Positions 1 to 8,729 of a stretch of DNA of 35,437 nt are shown here, in pieces (position 1 is the first letter of the stretch; each line of letters opens with the position of its first letter). The notes beneath the pieces are model-generated. The model did not search any database, was not told where the DNA came from, and worked only from the letters and a program-made list of their open reading frames with translations. The position numbers and the translations under genes are program-made. Source of the DNA: Methanoregula sp. UBA471 (GTDB lineage: Archaea; Halobacteriota; Methanomicrobia; Methanomicrobiales; Methanospirillaceae); the NCBI GenBank assembly GCA_002495065.1, contig DADT01000068.1, forward strand, positions 1 through 35,437, written 5' to 3'.

Positions 1-173
1 TTGAATTCCTCGGCGTAGTTGAACTCCCCGCCCATCGGATTGGACAGGGGAGAGTGCTGGTGAAGAACCCTGAGGTTCACCTGGTTTGGCCACCAGTCCC
101 GGTTGGACCTGCCCCGGCCGGTTGCCTGTTTGTCTGTCCCGCCCGTTACCGGGCTCTTGCTGTCGTCAGTCAT
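1..173 (-). CDS. katG: Catalase-peroxidase KatG, N-terminal part only (runs off the left edge)
   Basis: This is the first 57 codons of a gene that leaves the window at position 1. The translation contains NRDWWPNQVNLRVLHQHSP and then SNPMGGEFNYAEEF, the conserved N-terminal block of bifunctional catalase-peroxidases, haem enzymes that destroy hydrogen peroxide in the cytoplasm. The catalytic Trp/His residues lie beyond the window. The ATG at 173-171 is preceded by a GAGGGG ribosome-binding site (around 183-188) and by an AT-rich TATA element about 45 bases upstream, so the start is well supported. KatG is sporadic in methanogens and is usually regarded as acquired from bacteria. An intact gene would have about 720-740 codons, which cannot be checked here. 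Confidence 0.9.
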   Translation of the reverse strand, partial: MTDDSKSPVTGGTDKQATGRGRSNRDWWPNQVNLRVLHQHSPLSNPMGGEFNYAEEF

Positions 174-911
174 AACATTACATTCCCCTCGTTAACTGTT
201 CCGGAAATTATTATTAATATATCATACGTACTTTCGGAAGTGCTGAGTACCAGGTGTCCCGCAGCAGCATGGGGCTGCGGAGCCTTGGTGTGGCGGCATT
301 GTCGTTGTCGGGGACCGGTACCCCGGCAGCGGTGGTAAGTTTCTTTTTCTCCATGGAATCGCTGCCTCATGGTAACCTTAATCGAAAGGTTATCAGGAAG
401 AGCCTATGAAATTCACTTCGCAAGCAGGGCACATTAACCTTCGTGAAACGGCAGACCCTGAACCTAGCCTGAAACCGAACGGTACTGCCTGGTTTCAGGT
501 TCCCTCTGTGGCAGTGCCCGGCCGAGGAACCGGCAGAATGAAAAACGTTCATGTTTCCGGGCAAAACCGGAGAAGTAATATCAGGTGTTATTTGTCAGAG
601 AGAGAAAACACCGGCTGGCAGCAACCTGAATATTAAAAGTTCATTAACAAATTCGATGAGATATGTCCGGCAGCAGACGCTCGGTCACGTTCGTTTCAGA
701 CACACCTGCTCCCGTTCCTCATGTCACCCTGCTGTTTTTAGGGTATCCTGTGGTTGGATGACTTTCCCGCTTGTCGCGATCTTCCCTCGCCGGCGGCGGC
801 TCCTGGCCACCTCGCACCCTGCCCTCATCAGGAGATAGTGTCCGGGTTTATCCTTCAATCGTCCCTGTGTTCCCGTAACCTTCATTACCTTCCTGTACCT
901 CATTGAAGGAT
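174..911. other. 738-base gap without a convincing gene; several hairpins
   Basis: No open frame here shows family similarity or steady codon bias. The stretch holds three clean inverted repeats: CCGCAGC/GCTGCGG (259-265 with 274-280), TAACCTT/AAGGTTA (373-379 with 386-392) and CCTGAAACC/GGTTTCAGG (468-476 with 491-499). It also has a near-palindrome around 309-325. A 76-codon frame starts at 406 behind an AGGAAG, but its sequence is unconvincing. An untranslated RNA or decayed sequence is possible; neither is shown. Confidence 0.4.
206..224 (-). promoter_or_regulatory. TATA-type promoter of katG
   Basis: On the minus strand this reads as a long A/T run containing TATATTAAT. Its centre, about 218, would place the transcript start near 192 and leave a short leader carrying the ribosome-binding site at 183-188. 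A perfect TTCCGGAA palindrome at 200-207 lies between the TATA element and the expected start and could be an operator. That last point is only a suggestion. Confidence 0.5.
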
Positions 912-1121
912 ATGCACGATATTCTGAGCAGCAGGAGAATGGAGAACGGCATTGTCGTTTTCTGGGATGAGAAGGGAGAGAAGCAAAATGAGTCGTTCAA
1001 TTATTCCGAACTGATCGATATGAAGATCAATGCGCTCGATCTCCTCGATCGCCCGAAGTCCTACAAAGTCGACAAGGCGGCCCATCTGGTCGTCTCCCAG
1101 AAGATACCAAAGAAACCCTGA
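912..1121 (+). CDS. Small hypothetical protein (69 aa)
   Basis: A charged soluble protein of 69 residues with no family that I recognise. It begins MHDILSSRRMENGIVVFWDE and ends in a lysine-rich tail. The alternation of hydrophobic and charged residues (GIVVFWDE, YSELIDMKINALDLLDR) and the GC-rich third codon positions look like real coding sequence. I chose the ATG at 912; a TTG at 903 is in frame and would add three residues, and the GAAGG between the two is too close to the ATG to be a good ribosome-binding site. It lies 178 bases upstream of the P-type ATPase on the same strand. No function can be assigned. Confidence 0.45.
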   Translation: MHDILSSRRMENGIVVFWDEKGEKQNESFNYSELIDMKINALDLLDRPKSYKVDKAAHLVVSQKIPKKP

Positions 1122-1260
1122 ATTGTGTACACGGGAACCCGGGGTAGTATTTCCTGTCCGGAGGTGCCCCTTGTTCTCTCCAGGCAAGCCCCGGTATTTT
1201 CATGTATGAGATCGTGATTCTGTATACCCCGGCTTCTGATACCAGTAAGGGCATGTCCTG

Positions 1261-1281
1261 AGGCGAGCTTCGTATTCGCCT
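1261..1281 (+). promoter_or_regulatory. Inverted repeat just upstream of the P-type ATPase
   Basis: AGGCGA (1261-1266) and TCGCCT (1276-1281) form a perfect 6-base-pair hairpin ending 18 bases before the ATG at 1300. It could be a leader hairpin or an operator; no classical ribosome-binding site lies in the remaining spacer. Its role is inferred only from its position. Confidence 0.25.
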
Positions 1282-1299
1282 TATTTCAGCGGTTTTCCC

Positions 1300-4059
1300 A
1301 TGAAATCTGACCTTCAGCCAGCGGTTGGCCCGCCAGATACTTCTGAACTGCAGCCTGCGCAGTACCATGCCCTCACTGCCGGACAGGTTATTGCATCCCT
1401 CGGATCGGGTGACGGGGGGCTGGAAAACGGAGAGGTTGAACGGCGCCGCCGGATACACGGCCCGAATACCCTCCGCATAGCAAAAAAGAGGAGCGTGATC
1501 CTGCTCTTTTTCCAGCAGTTCACCAGCCTGCTCATCCTGATTCTTATCATCGCAGCGGTCATCTCCGGGCTCTTTCGTGAATGGGCTGATGCAATTGCCA
1601 TCCTCATTATCGTCCTCCTCAACGGTGTGATCGGGTTCATCCAGGAGTACCGGGCAGAAAAAGCCCTGGAAAGCTTAAAAAGGATGACCGCATCGCATTC
1701 CCAGGTAATCCGGGGAGGCATGACCCTGACTGTCGAGACCTCCGAACTTGTGCCGGGGGATAGTATTCTCATTGCAGAAGGGGACCGGGTGCCTGCCGAC
1801 GCACGCCTCGTGGAGGTTGTCGCGCTTGAGGCAAACGAGGCCACGCTCACCGGAGAGTCCGTCCCGGACCAGAAGGATGCTGACCGGGTCCTTGACACGG
1901 GTACGCCCCTGAGTGAACGGGTGAACATGGTGTACCAGGGAACGGTGATCACGCACGGACGGGGGCGGGCAGTTGTTACCGCGACCGGTGTGAAGACCGA
2001 GCTTGGCAGGATTGCCGAACTGGTGGTGGATAAACCCGAACCGGAGACTCCCCTCCAGGGGCAGCTCCGGGTCCTGGCCAGGCAGCTCAGTACCGCAGCA
2101 CTCGGGCTGGTGGCTCTGATCTTTGTCATGGGAATCCTGCGTGGATATGCGCCCGTTGAACTCTTCCTCATCACGGTCTCTCTTGCGGTGGCTGCGATAC
2201 CCGAAGGCCTCCCGACCGTGGTGACTATCACCCTGGCAATCGGGGTCCAGAGAATGGCCGCACACCATGCAGTCATCCGGAAGCTCCCTGCAGTCGAGGT
2301 ACTGGGGGCTGCGACCGTCATCTGTACCGACAAGACCGGGACCCTGACAAGGAATGAAATGACGGTCCGCAGACTTTTTGCGAACGGGTCGTTTTTCATG
2401 GTCACCGGAGAGGGATATGCCGGGACCGGGGCAATTCTCAGGGACGGAAAGGAGGTGACGGAAGCGTCCGACCAGAAAGCCCTTGACACCCTGCTCACCA
2501 CCGGGGTCCTCTGCAATACCAGCCGGCTTACCCGGGATCCTGCAACAGGGACCGTGGAGATCGCCGGGGATCCAACGGAAGCAGCACTCCTTGTCCTTGC
2601 AGAAAAGGGTGGGCTTGACCGCAAGGATGTGAGAATGAAATTCCCGTGCGGTGACGAGCTTCCGTTCGATGCGATCCGGAAGATGATGACCGTCATCTGC
2701 CACGTGGAAGGGCACGAGAGGGCGTTTGTGAAGGGGGCACCGGAGATCCTCCTTGCCCGCTGTGACCGCATTCTCCAGGGAGGGGCTGAACGCTCCCTGA
2801 CAGAGAGAGACCGGGAGCTGGCCGGTGATGCGGTCCGCCAGATGGGGAGCGAAGCCCTGCGGGTGCTTGCGTTTGCCTGCCGGGACATCGTCACGGGAGA
2901 TCGTGAAGGGATCGAGGAGCACCTGGTATTTGTCGGGCTTGCCGGGATGATGGATCCGCCCCGCCCGGAAGCAAAGGAGGCAATTTCAGCCTGTCACGAG
3001 GCCGGCATACGGGTCATCATGATCACCGGTGACAACCCGGAAACGGCACGGGCGGTTGCCGGGGAACTGGGTATTTTTGGTACCGGGGAGGCTTCGGTCG
3101 TGACAGGAGCTGACATGGAACACTGGTCCGAAGAGGATTTCCGGCAGTCCGTCCAAAAAGTCCGTGTCTATGCCCGGGTGAATCCCGAGCACAAGCTCCA
3201 TATCGTCCGTGCATTGCAGGACGTCGGCGAGATCGTCGCAATGACGGGTGACGGGGTGAATGACGCTCCTGCCATCATCCGCGCCGATATCGGGATCGCG
3301 ATGGGCCTCACCGGCACCGAGGTGACCAAGGATGTGAGCGACATGGTGATCATGGATGACAACTTCGCGAGTATCGAGCGGGCCGTGGAAGAGGGCCGTG
3401 TCATCTATGAAAATATCCTTAAATCCGCAAGGTTCCTGATCACCTGCAACCTGGGGGAGCTCGCCGCGATTACCCTGGCAATGCTTGCGGGACTGGCAAG
3501 CCCGCTCGCTCCCATCCAGATCCTCTGGATGAATATTGTTACCGACAGCCCACCGGCCCTTGCGCTTGCCATGGATCCCCGTGACCCGGACACGATGAAA
3601 CGCCCGCCGCGTCGCCCGGGACAACCAATCCTCACGTGGCAGTCATCAACAGAACTTATCTTCACCGGGCTGGTGATAGCGCTGGTAACGCTCGGGGTTT
3701 TTGCCGGGTACCTTGCAGGAGGTCCCGACCTGGCGGCAAAGGCCGGAACCATGGCCTTCTCGATTATTGTCATTTCACAGTTATCCGTTGCGCTCGCCTT
3801 CAGCGGTTCACGTGAAAAATCTCTTATCGGGACAGGTATGTTCAGGAATCCCTGGCTCTGGGTTGCTGTCGGGTTTGGTCTGGCTACGCAGTTCCTTATC
3901 ACGGAATGCGGGCCTCTCCGTGCTGTCTTCGGGACTGTCCCGCTTGGGGTTGTTGACTGGGTGCTTGTTATCCTGGTTTCCCTTGCGCCGGTTATGGTTG
4001 TGGAGGGAATGAAGCTGGTCCGGAGATTCCGGGGGCCGGTGGCGGGTAATGGTCAGTGA
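1300..4059 (+). CDS. Cation-transporting P-type ATPase, Ca2+ (type IIA) class
   Basis: A 919-residue membrane pump that should couple ATP hydrolysis to cation export. All family landmarks are present: the actuator TGES (residues 184-187), PEGLP in helix M4 (E302), the phosphorylation motif DKTGTLT (D344) and the hinge TGDGVNDAP (649-657). Helix M5 carries N717 and E720 (NLGE) and helix M6 carries N745, T748 and D749 (NIVTD). With E302 these match the calcium ligands of SERCA pumps, so Ca2+ is the best substrate guess; Mn2+ or another divalent ion cannot be excluded. The N-terminus (residues 1-70) is the usual cation-ATPase N domain, and length is normal for the family. It stands alone, convergent with the AI-2E-type permease. 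Confidence 0.95.
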   Translation: MKSDLQPAVGPPDTSELQPAQYHALTAGQVIASLGSGDGGLENGEVERRRRIHGPNTLRIAKKRSVILLFFQQFTSLLILILIIAAVISGLFREWADAIAILIIVLLNGVIGFIQEYRAEKALESLKRMTASHSQVIRGGMTLTVETSELVPGDSILIAEGDRVPADARLVEVVALEANEATLTGESVPDQKDADRVLDTGTPLSERVNMVYQGTVITHGRGRAVVTATGVKTELGRIAELVVDKPEPETPLQGQLRVLARQLSTAALGLVALIFVMGILRGYAPVELFLITVSLAVAAIPEGLPTVVTITLAIGVQRMAAHHAVIRKLPAVEVLGAATVICTDKTGTLTRNEMTVRRLFANGSFFMVTGEGYAGTGAILRDGKEVTEASDQKALDTLLTTGVLCNTSRLTRDPATGTVEIAGDPTEAALLVLAEKGGLDRKDVRMKFPCGDELPFDAIRKMMTVICHVEGHERAFVKGAPEILLARCDRILQGGAERSLTERDRELAGDAVRQMGSEALRVLAFACRDIVTGDREGIEEHLVFVGLAGMMDPPRPEAKEAISACHEAGIRVIMITGDNPETARAVAGELGIFGTGEASVVTGADMEHWSEEDFRQSVQKVRVYARVNPEHKLHIVRALQDVGEIVAMTGDGVNDAPAIIRADIGIAMGLTGTEVTKDVSDMVIMDDNFASIERAVEEGRVIYENILKSARFLITCNLGELAAITLAMLAGLASPLAPIQILWMNIVTDSPPALALAMDPRDPDTMKRPPRRPGQPILTWQSSTELIFTGLVIALVTLGVFAGYLAGGPDLAAKAGTMAFSIIVISQLSVALAFSGSREKSLIGTGMFRNPWLWVAVGFGLATQFLITECGPLRAVFGTVPLGVVDWVLVILVSLAPVMVVEGMKLVRRFRGPVAGNGQ

Positions 4060-4245
4060 CACTTTAGTGCCAGGACACCGGCATGCAGGCATCCGACCCG
4101 ACAGATTCCCGCAGGCTTTCGTACCAGTGATGGGTTAAAACCCGACAAGGTTTTCGCGTTGCCATCCGGGGACATCAGATTTTTCCATCCCCGGCGTAAA
4201 AACCCCGCCAGCCCCACATGAGACAGTGCCTTTCCGGCCTCCCGC

Positions 4246-5301
4246 TCATTCTTTTTTACCCTTCCCCTCAGGTGGGGGCCCGAGCAGGTACCCGATCCAC
4301 CGGGTCTTATCAGACAGTTCGCAGACCATCTGAACGCAGAGCGTTAAGGGAACCGCAAGAAGAACACCGATTCCACCAAGAATCCATCCCCAGAAAAAAA
4401 GAGAGATGAACACAACAGCTGTAGAGAGTTCCAGCCCCTGGGCGGTGAAGTGGGGGAACAAAATGTATTCGGAAATGAAGTCCATCAGCCCGGATCCGGC
4501 AAGTACCAGGAGGGCCTGGAGTGGCCCGAGATCGAACCAGGCGAGGAGCATGGGCGGAACAATGGCAATCCAGAACCCGATGTTCGGTATGAAACCGAGC
4601 AGGAAGGCTAAAAAACCCCAGAATATGGCATATTTCACCCCGAGAAGTGAAAGAATAACTGCCGTTCCTATCCCCGAGGCAAGGTTCACCTCAGTCCTGA
4701 TTACGAGGTAGTCAATGTTTTTCTGTGCGAGAGCAAGGAACCGGTCCAGGTCACCGGGCCGGTGTTCCGCGATGATGATCAGCAGCTTGTGCGAGAATCC
4801 CTTTGCTTCAAAGAGTAAAAAGAGGGTGGTGAGAAAGACCAGGACTAAGGGACTTGCAATCTCCCAGAGATTGCTGATCAGACCGTGGATTTCGGCAGAA
4901 AATGTCTGGATAAGGTTCTGGAATGTCAGGATTGACGGATCGATCCCGATCGAGATGAGATACGGGCTGAAGATCTCAATTCTTCCCTCAAGTTTCTCCA
5001 GGTAGCCGGGAAGATCGGACATGGCCTGGATAAAGGACCCGGCTATCGTAACAATGAAAACAGCAATGATGGCGAAGAAGATTGTCAGGGTGAGGATAAG
5101 GGCCGAGCGGGTGGAGAGACCTTTTCTTTCAAACCAGTGGAGGAGCGTGCCGAAGATAAGCGTGAGGTAGACCGACAGGATAAACGGACCGAGAATAGAG
5201 GATGCAGCCTGTATCCCCGCGAGGATTATTATTGCTGAAGCCAGGGTGATCAGGATACCGGATACACCGGATATCTTCGATAGCGATTGAGCGGGATTCA
5301 T
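4246..5301 (-). CDS. AI-2E family transporter (UPF0118/PF01594 permease)
   Basis: A 351-residue polytopic membrane protein with about eight hydrophobic segments. The first pair (ILITLASAIIILAGIQAA and ILGPFILSVYLTLIFGTLL), an amphipathic middle region (about residues 100-180) and the C-terminal pattern FIPNIGFWIAIVPP followed by a closing VLLAVPLTLCV helix are typical of this family. Members export autoinducer-2 in some bacteria, and others act as ion/proton antiporters; in archaea the substrate is unknown. I chose the ATG at 5301 because an AGGAA precedes it and residues encoded further upstream are unlike the family. A TATA-like TTTATAG lies around 5350-5357 on this strand. The protein ends in a short lysine-rich tail. 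Confidence 0.85.
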   Translation of the reverse strand: MNPAQSLSKISGVSGILITLASAIIILAGIQAASSILGPFILSVYLTLIFGTLLHWFERKGLSTRSALILTLTIFFAIIAVFIVTIAGSFIQAMSDLPGYLEKLEGRIEIFSPYLISIGIDPSILTFQNLIQTFSAEIHGLISNLWEIASPLVLVFLTTLFLLFEAKGFSHKLLIIIAEHRPGDLDRFLALAQKNIDYLVIRTEVNLASGIGTAVILSLLGVKYAIFWGFLAFLLGFIPNIGFWIAIVPPMLLAWFDLGPLQALLVLAGSGLMDFISEYILFPHFTAQGLELSTAVVFISLFFWGWILGGIGVLLAVPLTLCVQMVCELSDKTRWIGYLLGPPPEGKGKKE

Positions 5302-5602
5302 GGAAAGCGGATTCCTGATACTTGTACTGGTTTTAGTCTTGCGCAGATGCCCTATAAACGTTCTCCGGTTATCCGTTCTTCCGGTACAAGCCGGGTGTCT
5401 GGGAGAACTGACAGGTGTGCAGTCTGCCGGAAACTCCTGGATTTTTAATAACACACAATTACCCTTGTCATCCGGCACACGATTAAAAAAAGTGCTGTCA
5501 GCGATATTCCGGCGCAGGTTTTATGTTAATTTCAGCCGGACAGGACACGCTCCCGATTTTTTTGAAAACATAGATCCGGTTGTTCACGAATTCCGAAAAC
5601 CT
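5302..5602. other. 301-base intergenic region between two minus-strand genes
   Basis: It contains the likely TATA element of the downstream permease (5350-5357, minus strand) and an additional A/T-rich box around 5442-5451. No gene, repeat or strong hairpin was seen in the rest. Confidence 0.4.
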
Positions 5603-6160
5603 CTATTCCTCATCTAACGGAAAAGGGACCGTCTTTGCCCCGGCAACAACGTAGTAACCTGTCAGAGCTTTCCCGAGGTTCTGGTCAAGGATCTTCATGG
5701 TATTTGCCGCATATACGAGTTTCAGGGCTGCCAGGACTGCGACATACGGAAAAAAATCTTTTTTGAGATGGTGTCTGCTGCAGATAGCGAGAAATCCTTT
5801 TTCTGTTTTGTGAGTCATTTCAAGGACACTGCAGAGGGGTTTGTTTGCTTCAGGGATTTCCCAATCCCAGCCTCCTGTTGGATCCAGGCCCATGTGCTGT
5901 GCCGCAGCCATCATAAAATTCCAGATTTCGTTCATCTCGGTGTCCAGCTCAGACAATACCATCGTTCCCGGCGTGAACTGGCGTACATCGAACCCCTTAT
6001 TCCTGAGCATCGATAAACCCGCGAGGCTCGCTGCTGCAGAAATATCAGTCTCAATGTGACCTTCGGGTTTATTCGTGAATTTTGGGCCAAGCAGGCCAAG
6101 CACGTCATTGGCAGCTGCGCTTATTTCCGGATAATTCTCCTGGATTTCAGAAAGGTCCAT
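5603..6160 (-). CDS. Hypothetical protein (185 aa), family not recognised
   Basis: A soluble protein of 185 residues with no signal peptide. It starts MDLSEIQENYPEISAAANDV and is largely helical in appearance, with an internal stretch HMGLDPTGGWDWEIPEAN (about residues 89-106) that looks conserved, and a C-terminal alanine-rich region (VLAALKLVYAANTMKIL). No cysteine pair or nucleotide-binding motif is evident. The ATG at 6160 is preceded on the minus strand by AGGAGAAGG and by a TATA-like AAAATAATTA about 55-65 bases upstream, so the gene and its start are well supported although the function is not. It could be a small-molecule or regulatory protein; nothing in the neighbours decides this. 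Confidence 0.7.
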   Translation of the reverse strand: MDLSEIQENYPEISAAANDVLGLLGPKFTNKPEGHIETDISAAASLAGLSMLRNKGFDVRQFTPGTMVLSELDTEMNEIWNFMMAAAQHMGLDPTGGWDWEIPEANKPLCSVLEMTHKTEKGFLAICSRHHLKKDFFPYVAVLAALKLVYAANTMKILDQNLGKALTGYYVVAGAKTVPFPLDEE

Positions 6161-6495
6161 GATGTTTTACCCCTTCTCCTGGTATTTTGTTTCTATGACT
6201 TTTCCGCCTTCTGTTGTAATTATTTTTCTGTGGTGCCCGGTGCGGACGAACCTCTCCTTATGATCAGGGAATCTGTGGTGTTGTGGAACGTGATCTCCCT
6301 TGTAAGATTGCAGAGTGTTAGTCAGGAATAAAACCATCATATGAATTTAATTACCCCTCCAGACATCATTTTTCTAAAAAGGTTTATCGCGTTACAGAGA
6401 AGGAACCCGGGGAAGCAGCCCTGAGTCCCCGTTCATAAAATATCAGATTTCGGAAGATGTCCAGTCATTCAGACCGTCGCCCGGGAAGCACCAGC
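6161..6495. other. 335-base divergent promoter region
   Basis: It lies between two divergently transcribed genes. On the minus strand a TATA-like AAAATAATTA (around 6213-6225) serves the 185-residue protein. On the plus strand an A/T box ATAAAATATC (6436-6445) sits 25 bases before the expected transcript start of the PEGA protein, which supports the later ATG (6496) over the ATG at 6457. A third A/T-rich stretch (6340-6355) has no clear role. Confidence 0.4.
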
Positions 6496-6993
6496 ATGAA
6501 ACGATTCACTTACCTTATCGGTCCGGTGTTCCTGCTTCTCATCTTCCAGGTAAGCGTTTCCTCTGCCGCCTCCCCGACAACTACTCCCGGTCCGAGCGGC
6601 GGGAGTATCTATTTCGATACCAACCCGCCCGGCGCCACGATCTGGCTGGATGGCCTCGAGCTGGGAACCAGTCCGTTGACCTATTACTCCGAGAAAACAG
6701 GAACATTAGACGTGCGTCTGCGGAAGAGATTATTCGAGGATTACACCGATACAGTCGTTGTGATTGCCGGTGAAAGGGTAGTTTTCTATGCCCGGCTCAC
6801 ACCGGTTTCAGGTGTTTTAACTGATAAGACCACACCCGTTGCACCGGTGACAACCATCACGACAATCAGCACATCAACGATAACAATTCCTACTCCCTGG
6901 CCGACATCATCGCCCCAATCGCCGGTCGATCCTGCTGTCGTTATCGGGGCAGCTGCTCTCGCCACCGGGTTTTTTGTGATCCGGCGGCGGTAA
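6496..6993 (+). CDS. PEGA-domain surface protein with signal peptide and C-terminal anchor
   Basis: A 165-residue envelope protein. It begins with a signal peptide (MKRFTYLIGPVFLLLIFQVS, cleavage probably after SSAAS), followed by a PEGA domain (about residues 36-103). That domain shows the signature IYFDTNPPGATIWLDG with LGTSPLTY. A threonine/proline-rich linker (about 104-145) leads to a C-terminal transmembrane helix (146-161) ending in IRRR. PEGA domains are small beta-folds found in archaeal and bacterial surface proteins, thought to bind other wall components. Starting at 6457 would put 13 polar residues before the signal peptide, so 6496 is preferred. The SBP-Cache lipoprotein follows 108 bases downstream and may belong to the same envelope cluster. 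Confidence 0.8.
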   Translation: MKRFTYLIGPVFLLLIFQVSVSSAASPTTTPGPSGGSIYFDTNPPGATIWLDGLELGTSPLTYYSEKTGTLDVRLRKRLFEDYTDTVVVIAGERVVFYARLTPVSGVLTDKTTPVAPVTTITTISTSTITIPTPWPTSSPQSPVDPAVVIGAAALATGFFVIRRR

Positions 6994-7101
6994 TTCCCTT
7001 CAGGGAAGGATCTTTTTTGTGCAAACCGCATCGTTTTATTAACCGGCTCCTTTATGTCTGGTGTTGCATAACGTAAGGGTAACAGGGGAGAACGTCGTAC
7101 C

Positions 7102-8607
7102 ATGAAAGATGCCGGGTACTCTATCATTGCAGTATGCGTCGTTGTGGGTTGTGTAATCGCGTGCGGTTGTTCCACGCCGCGACCCTCAGCGGAAACCGTA
7201 CAGAATGTGACACCCGGGAGCGTGGTAACCGATGCCGGGCTCCGTATCATCACTGAGAATCTCCCTCCGTTTAATTATGCCGGTGCAGACGGGAAGGCAG
7301 CCGGTCAGGCTACAGAAGTGGTAAACAGCATTCTTGCCCGGCTGAACCAGACGGCTGAAATTGAGATCCTGCCGTGGACCGAAGGATACAGCCTTGCCCG
7401 AGCCGGGCCCCGTGTGGCTTTGTATTCAACCGCCCGGACCGATGAGCGTGAAAACCTTTTCAAGTGGGTCGGTCCGGTTGCGTCATCTGAATACACGCTC
7501 TATGCACGGAACGGTTCCGGTCTGCAGATTAACAGCCTCGAAGCGGCAAAAAAGGGCGGACGTATCGGCGTCGTGAAAGATGATGCCAGGCACCAGTTCC
7601 TGCGGGAAAACCGGTTTGATAATATCACGACCTGCGGGAGCGATGCCGAATGCCTCCGCGACCTGATGGCGGGCAGGACGGACCTCTGGCTGGGAAGCAG
7701 CGAGAATGCAGCTGATACTGCCCGGAACGAGGGTATCGATCCGTCCGTTTACACAGCGCTTTACCCGGTCCGGACAGTCAGTCTTTATATCGCATTCAGC
7801 AATGACACCCCGGATAGCGTCATTACCTCCTGGCAGGCTGCTCTTGACGCAATGAAGGGGGATGGGACGTTTGATGCCATCAGGAAGAAGTATGGAATGA
7901 CGGGCGCTGCAACAGGGGTACCGGTATCGACGGGAGCGCAGGCTGACCTTGCCCTGAATATCATGGCTGCAGAAACGGATGCCCAGTTAAAAGCCGTCCT
8001 CCGCCCGCTGGAGGTGCTGGCTGTAACACCGGAGGCACGATCCGGAGAATGGCAACATATACGCCCACTGCTCGCCACTCTTGAAGAAAAGGAACCCGAT
8101 GCCCGCACGTGGTTTGCGCTTCCGGACGGGAGCTATTATACCGTTGTCGATGGGCTTACGAGCGCCAACCTGAAAAACCGGTCCTATTTTCCGGTTGTAC
8201 TTGGCGGCAAAGAATCGGTGGGTATAGTGGTCATGAGCTATTCAACCGGCAAAAATGTTGCTATTATCGCAGTGCCGGTAAAGAATCAGAGTACAGTGAC
8301 CGGAGTTATGGGATCTTCAGTGTACCTTGACACGCTGACCGACAGGCTCCGGAGCAAAGTGCCCGAACCGCTGGTTTTCTACGCTATCGATACCGAAAGC
8401 AGGTTTGCCCTTCACTCTGACAAGGGGCAGATATCCCGGAATGTTGCAGTGATCGGACCGGAATCATCGTTCGGGCGGGCAATCGATACGATGCGTGCAC
8501 AGAGTTCCGGCAACGTCGGGTATGATGACGGGGGAATTCACTATATGGCCCGGTTCCGGTCACACGCGCTGACTGGATGGCGGCTTGTGGTCGCATGGCC
8601 ACTGTGA
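7102..8607 (+). CDS. Lipoprotein fusing a family-3 solute-binding domain to a Cache-like domain
   Basis: A 501-residue exported protein. The N-terminus is a hydrophobic segment ending in VIACGC (C21 or C23), a lipobox-like site for lipid anchoring. Residues about 46-265 form a periplasmic-binding-protein type II domain of the SBP_bac_3 kind, seen in LRIITENLPPFNYAG, the internal GRIGVVKDDARHQFL and the closing DAMKGDGTFDAIRKKYG. Residues about 280-501 look like a Cache/PAS-type extracytoplasmic sensor, with WFALPDGSYYTVVDG and SYFPVVLGGKESVG being typical. No transporter or signalling domain is attached, so it probably binds a small ligand and passes the information to an unknown partner. The start is the only ATG before the signal segment. 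T7 after the gene (8644-8650) may end the transcript. Confidence 0.85.
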   Translation: MKDAGYSIIAVCVVVGCVIACGCSTPRPSAETVQNVTPGSVVTDAGLRIITENLPPFNYAGADGKAAGQATEVVNSILARLNQTAEIEILPWTEGYSLARAGPRVALYSTARTDERENLFKWVGPVASSEYTLYARNGSGLQINSLEAAKKGGRIGVVKDDARHQFLRENRFDNITTCGSDAECLRDLMAGRTDLWLGSSENAADTARNEGIDPSVYTALYPVRTVSLYIAFSNDTPDSVITSWQAALDAMKGDGTFDAIRKKYGMTGAATGVPVSTGAQADLALNIMAAETDAQLKAVLRPLEVLAVTPEARSGEWQHIRPLLATLEEKEPDARTWFALPDGSYYTVVDGLTSANLKNRSYFPVVLGGKESVGIVVMSYSTGKNVAIIAVPVKNQSTVTGVMGSSVYLDTLTDRLRSKVPEPLVFYAIDTESRFALHSDKGQISRNVAVIGPESSFGRAIDTMRAQSSGNVGYDDGGIHYMARFRSHALTGWRLVVAWPL

Positions 8608-8643
8608 GGCGGCACACCGGCAGCAAGTTAATAACCCCATGAA

Positions 8644-8650
8644 TTTTTTT
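8644..8650 (+). terminator. Probable T-tract terminator of the SBP-Cache gene
   Basis: Seven T residues begin 36 bases after the stop codon. Archaeal transcription commonly stops at such U-tracts without needing a hairpin. The convergent neighbour ends at 8730. Confidence 0.45.
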
Positions 8651-8729
8651 GATCCTGTTCGATAATCCCATCGGTGCACTGAATCATACCAAGTACCTTC
8701 AGCGTGCCCTGAACAATCGGCAGTCATTA

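Noticed and set aside
406..636. 76-codon plus-strand frame behind AGGAAG
   Set aside because: It has a ribosome-binding site but crosses a perfect hairpin, changes composition midway and looks like no protein family. Left as part of the gap description.
1314..2894. Long minus-strand open frame (526 codons) opposite the P-type ATPase
   Set aside because: It is a shadow of the GC-rich ATPase gene; its translation is arginine/serine-rich with no family features, and the ATPase shows every expected motif.
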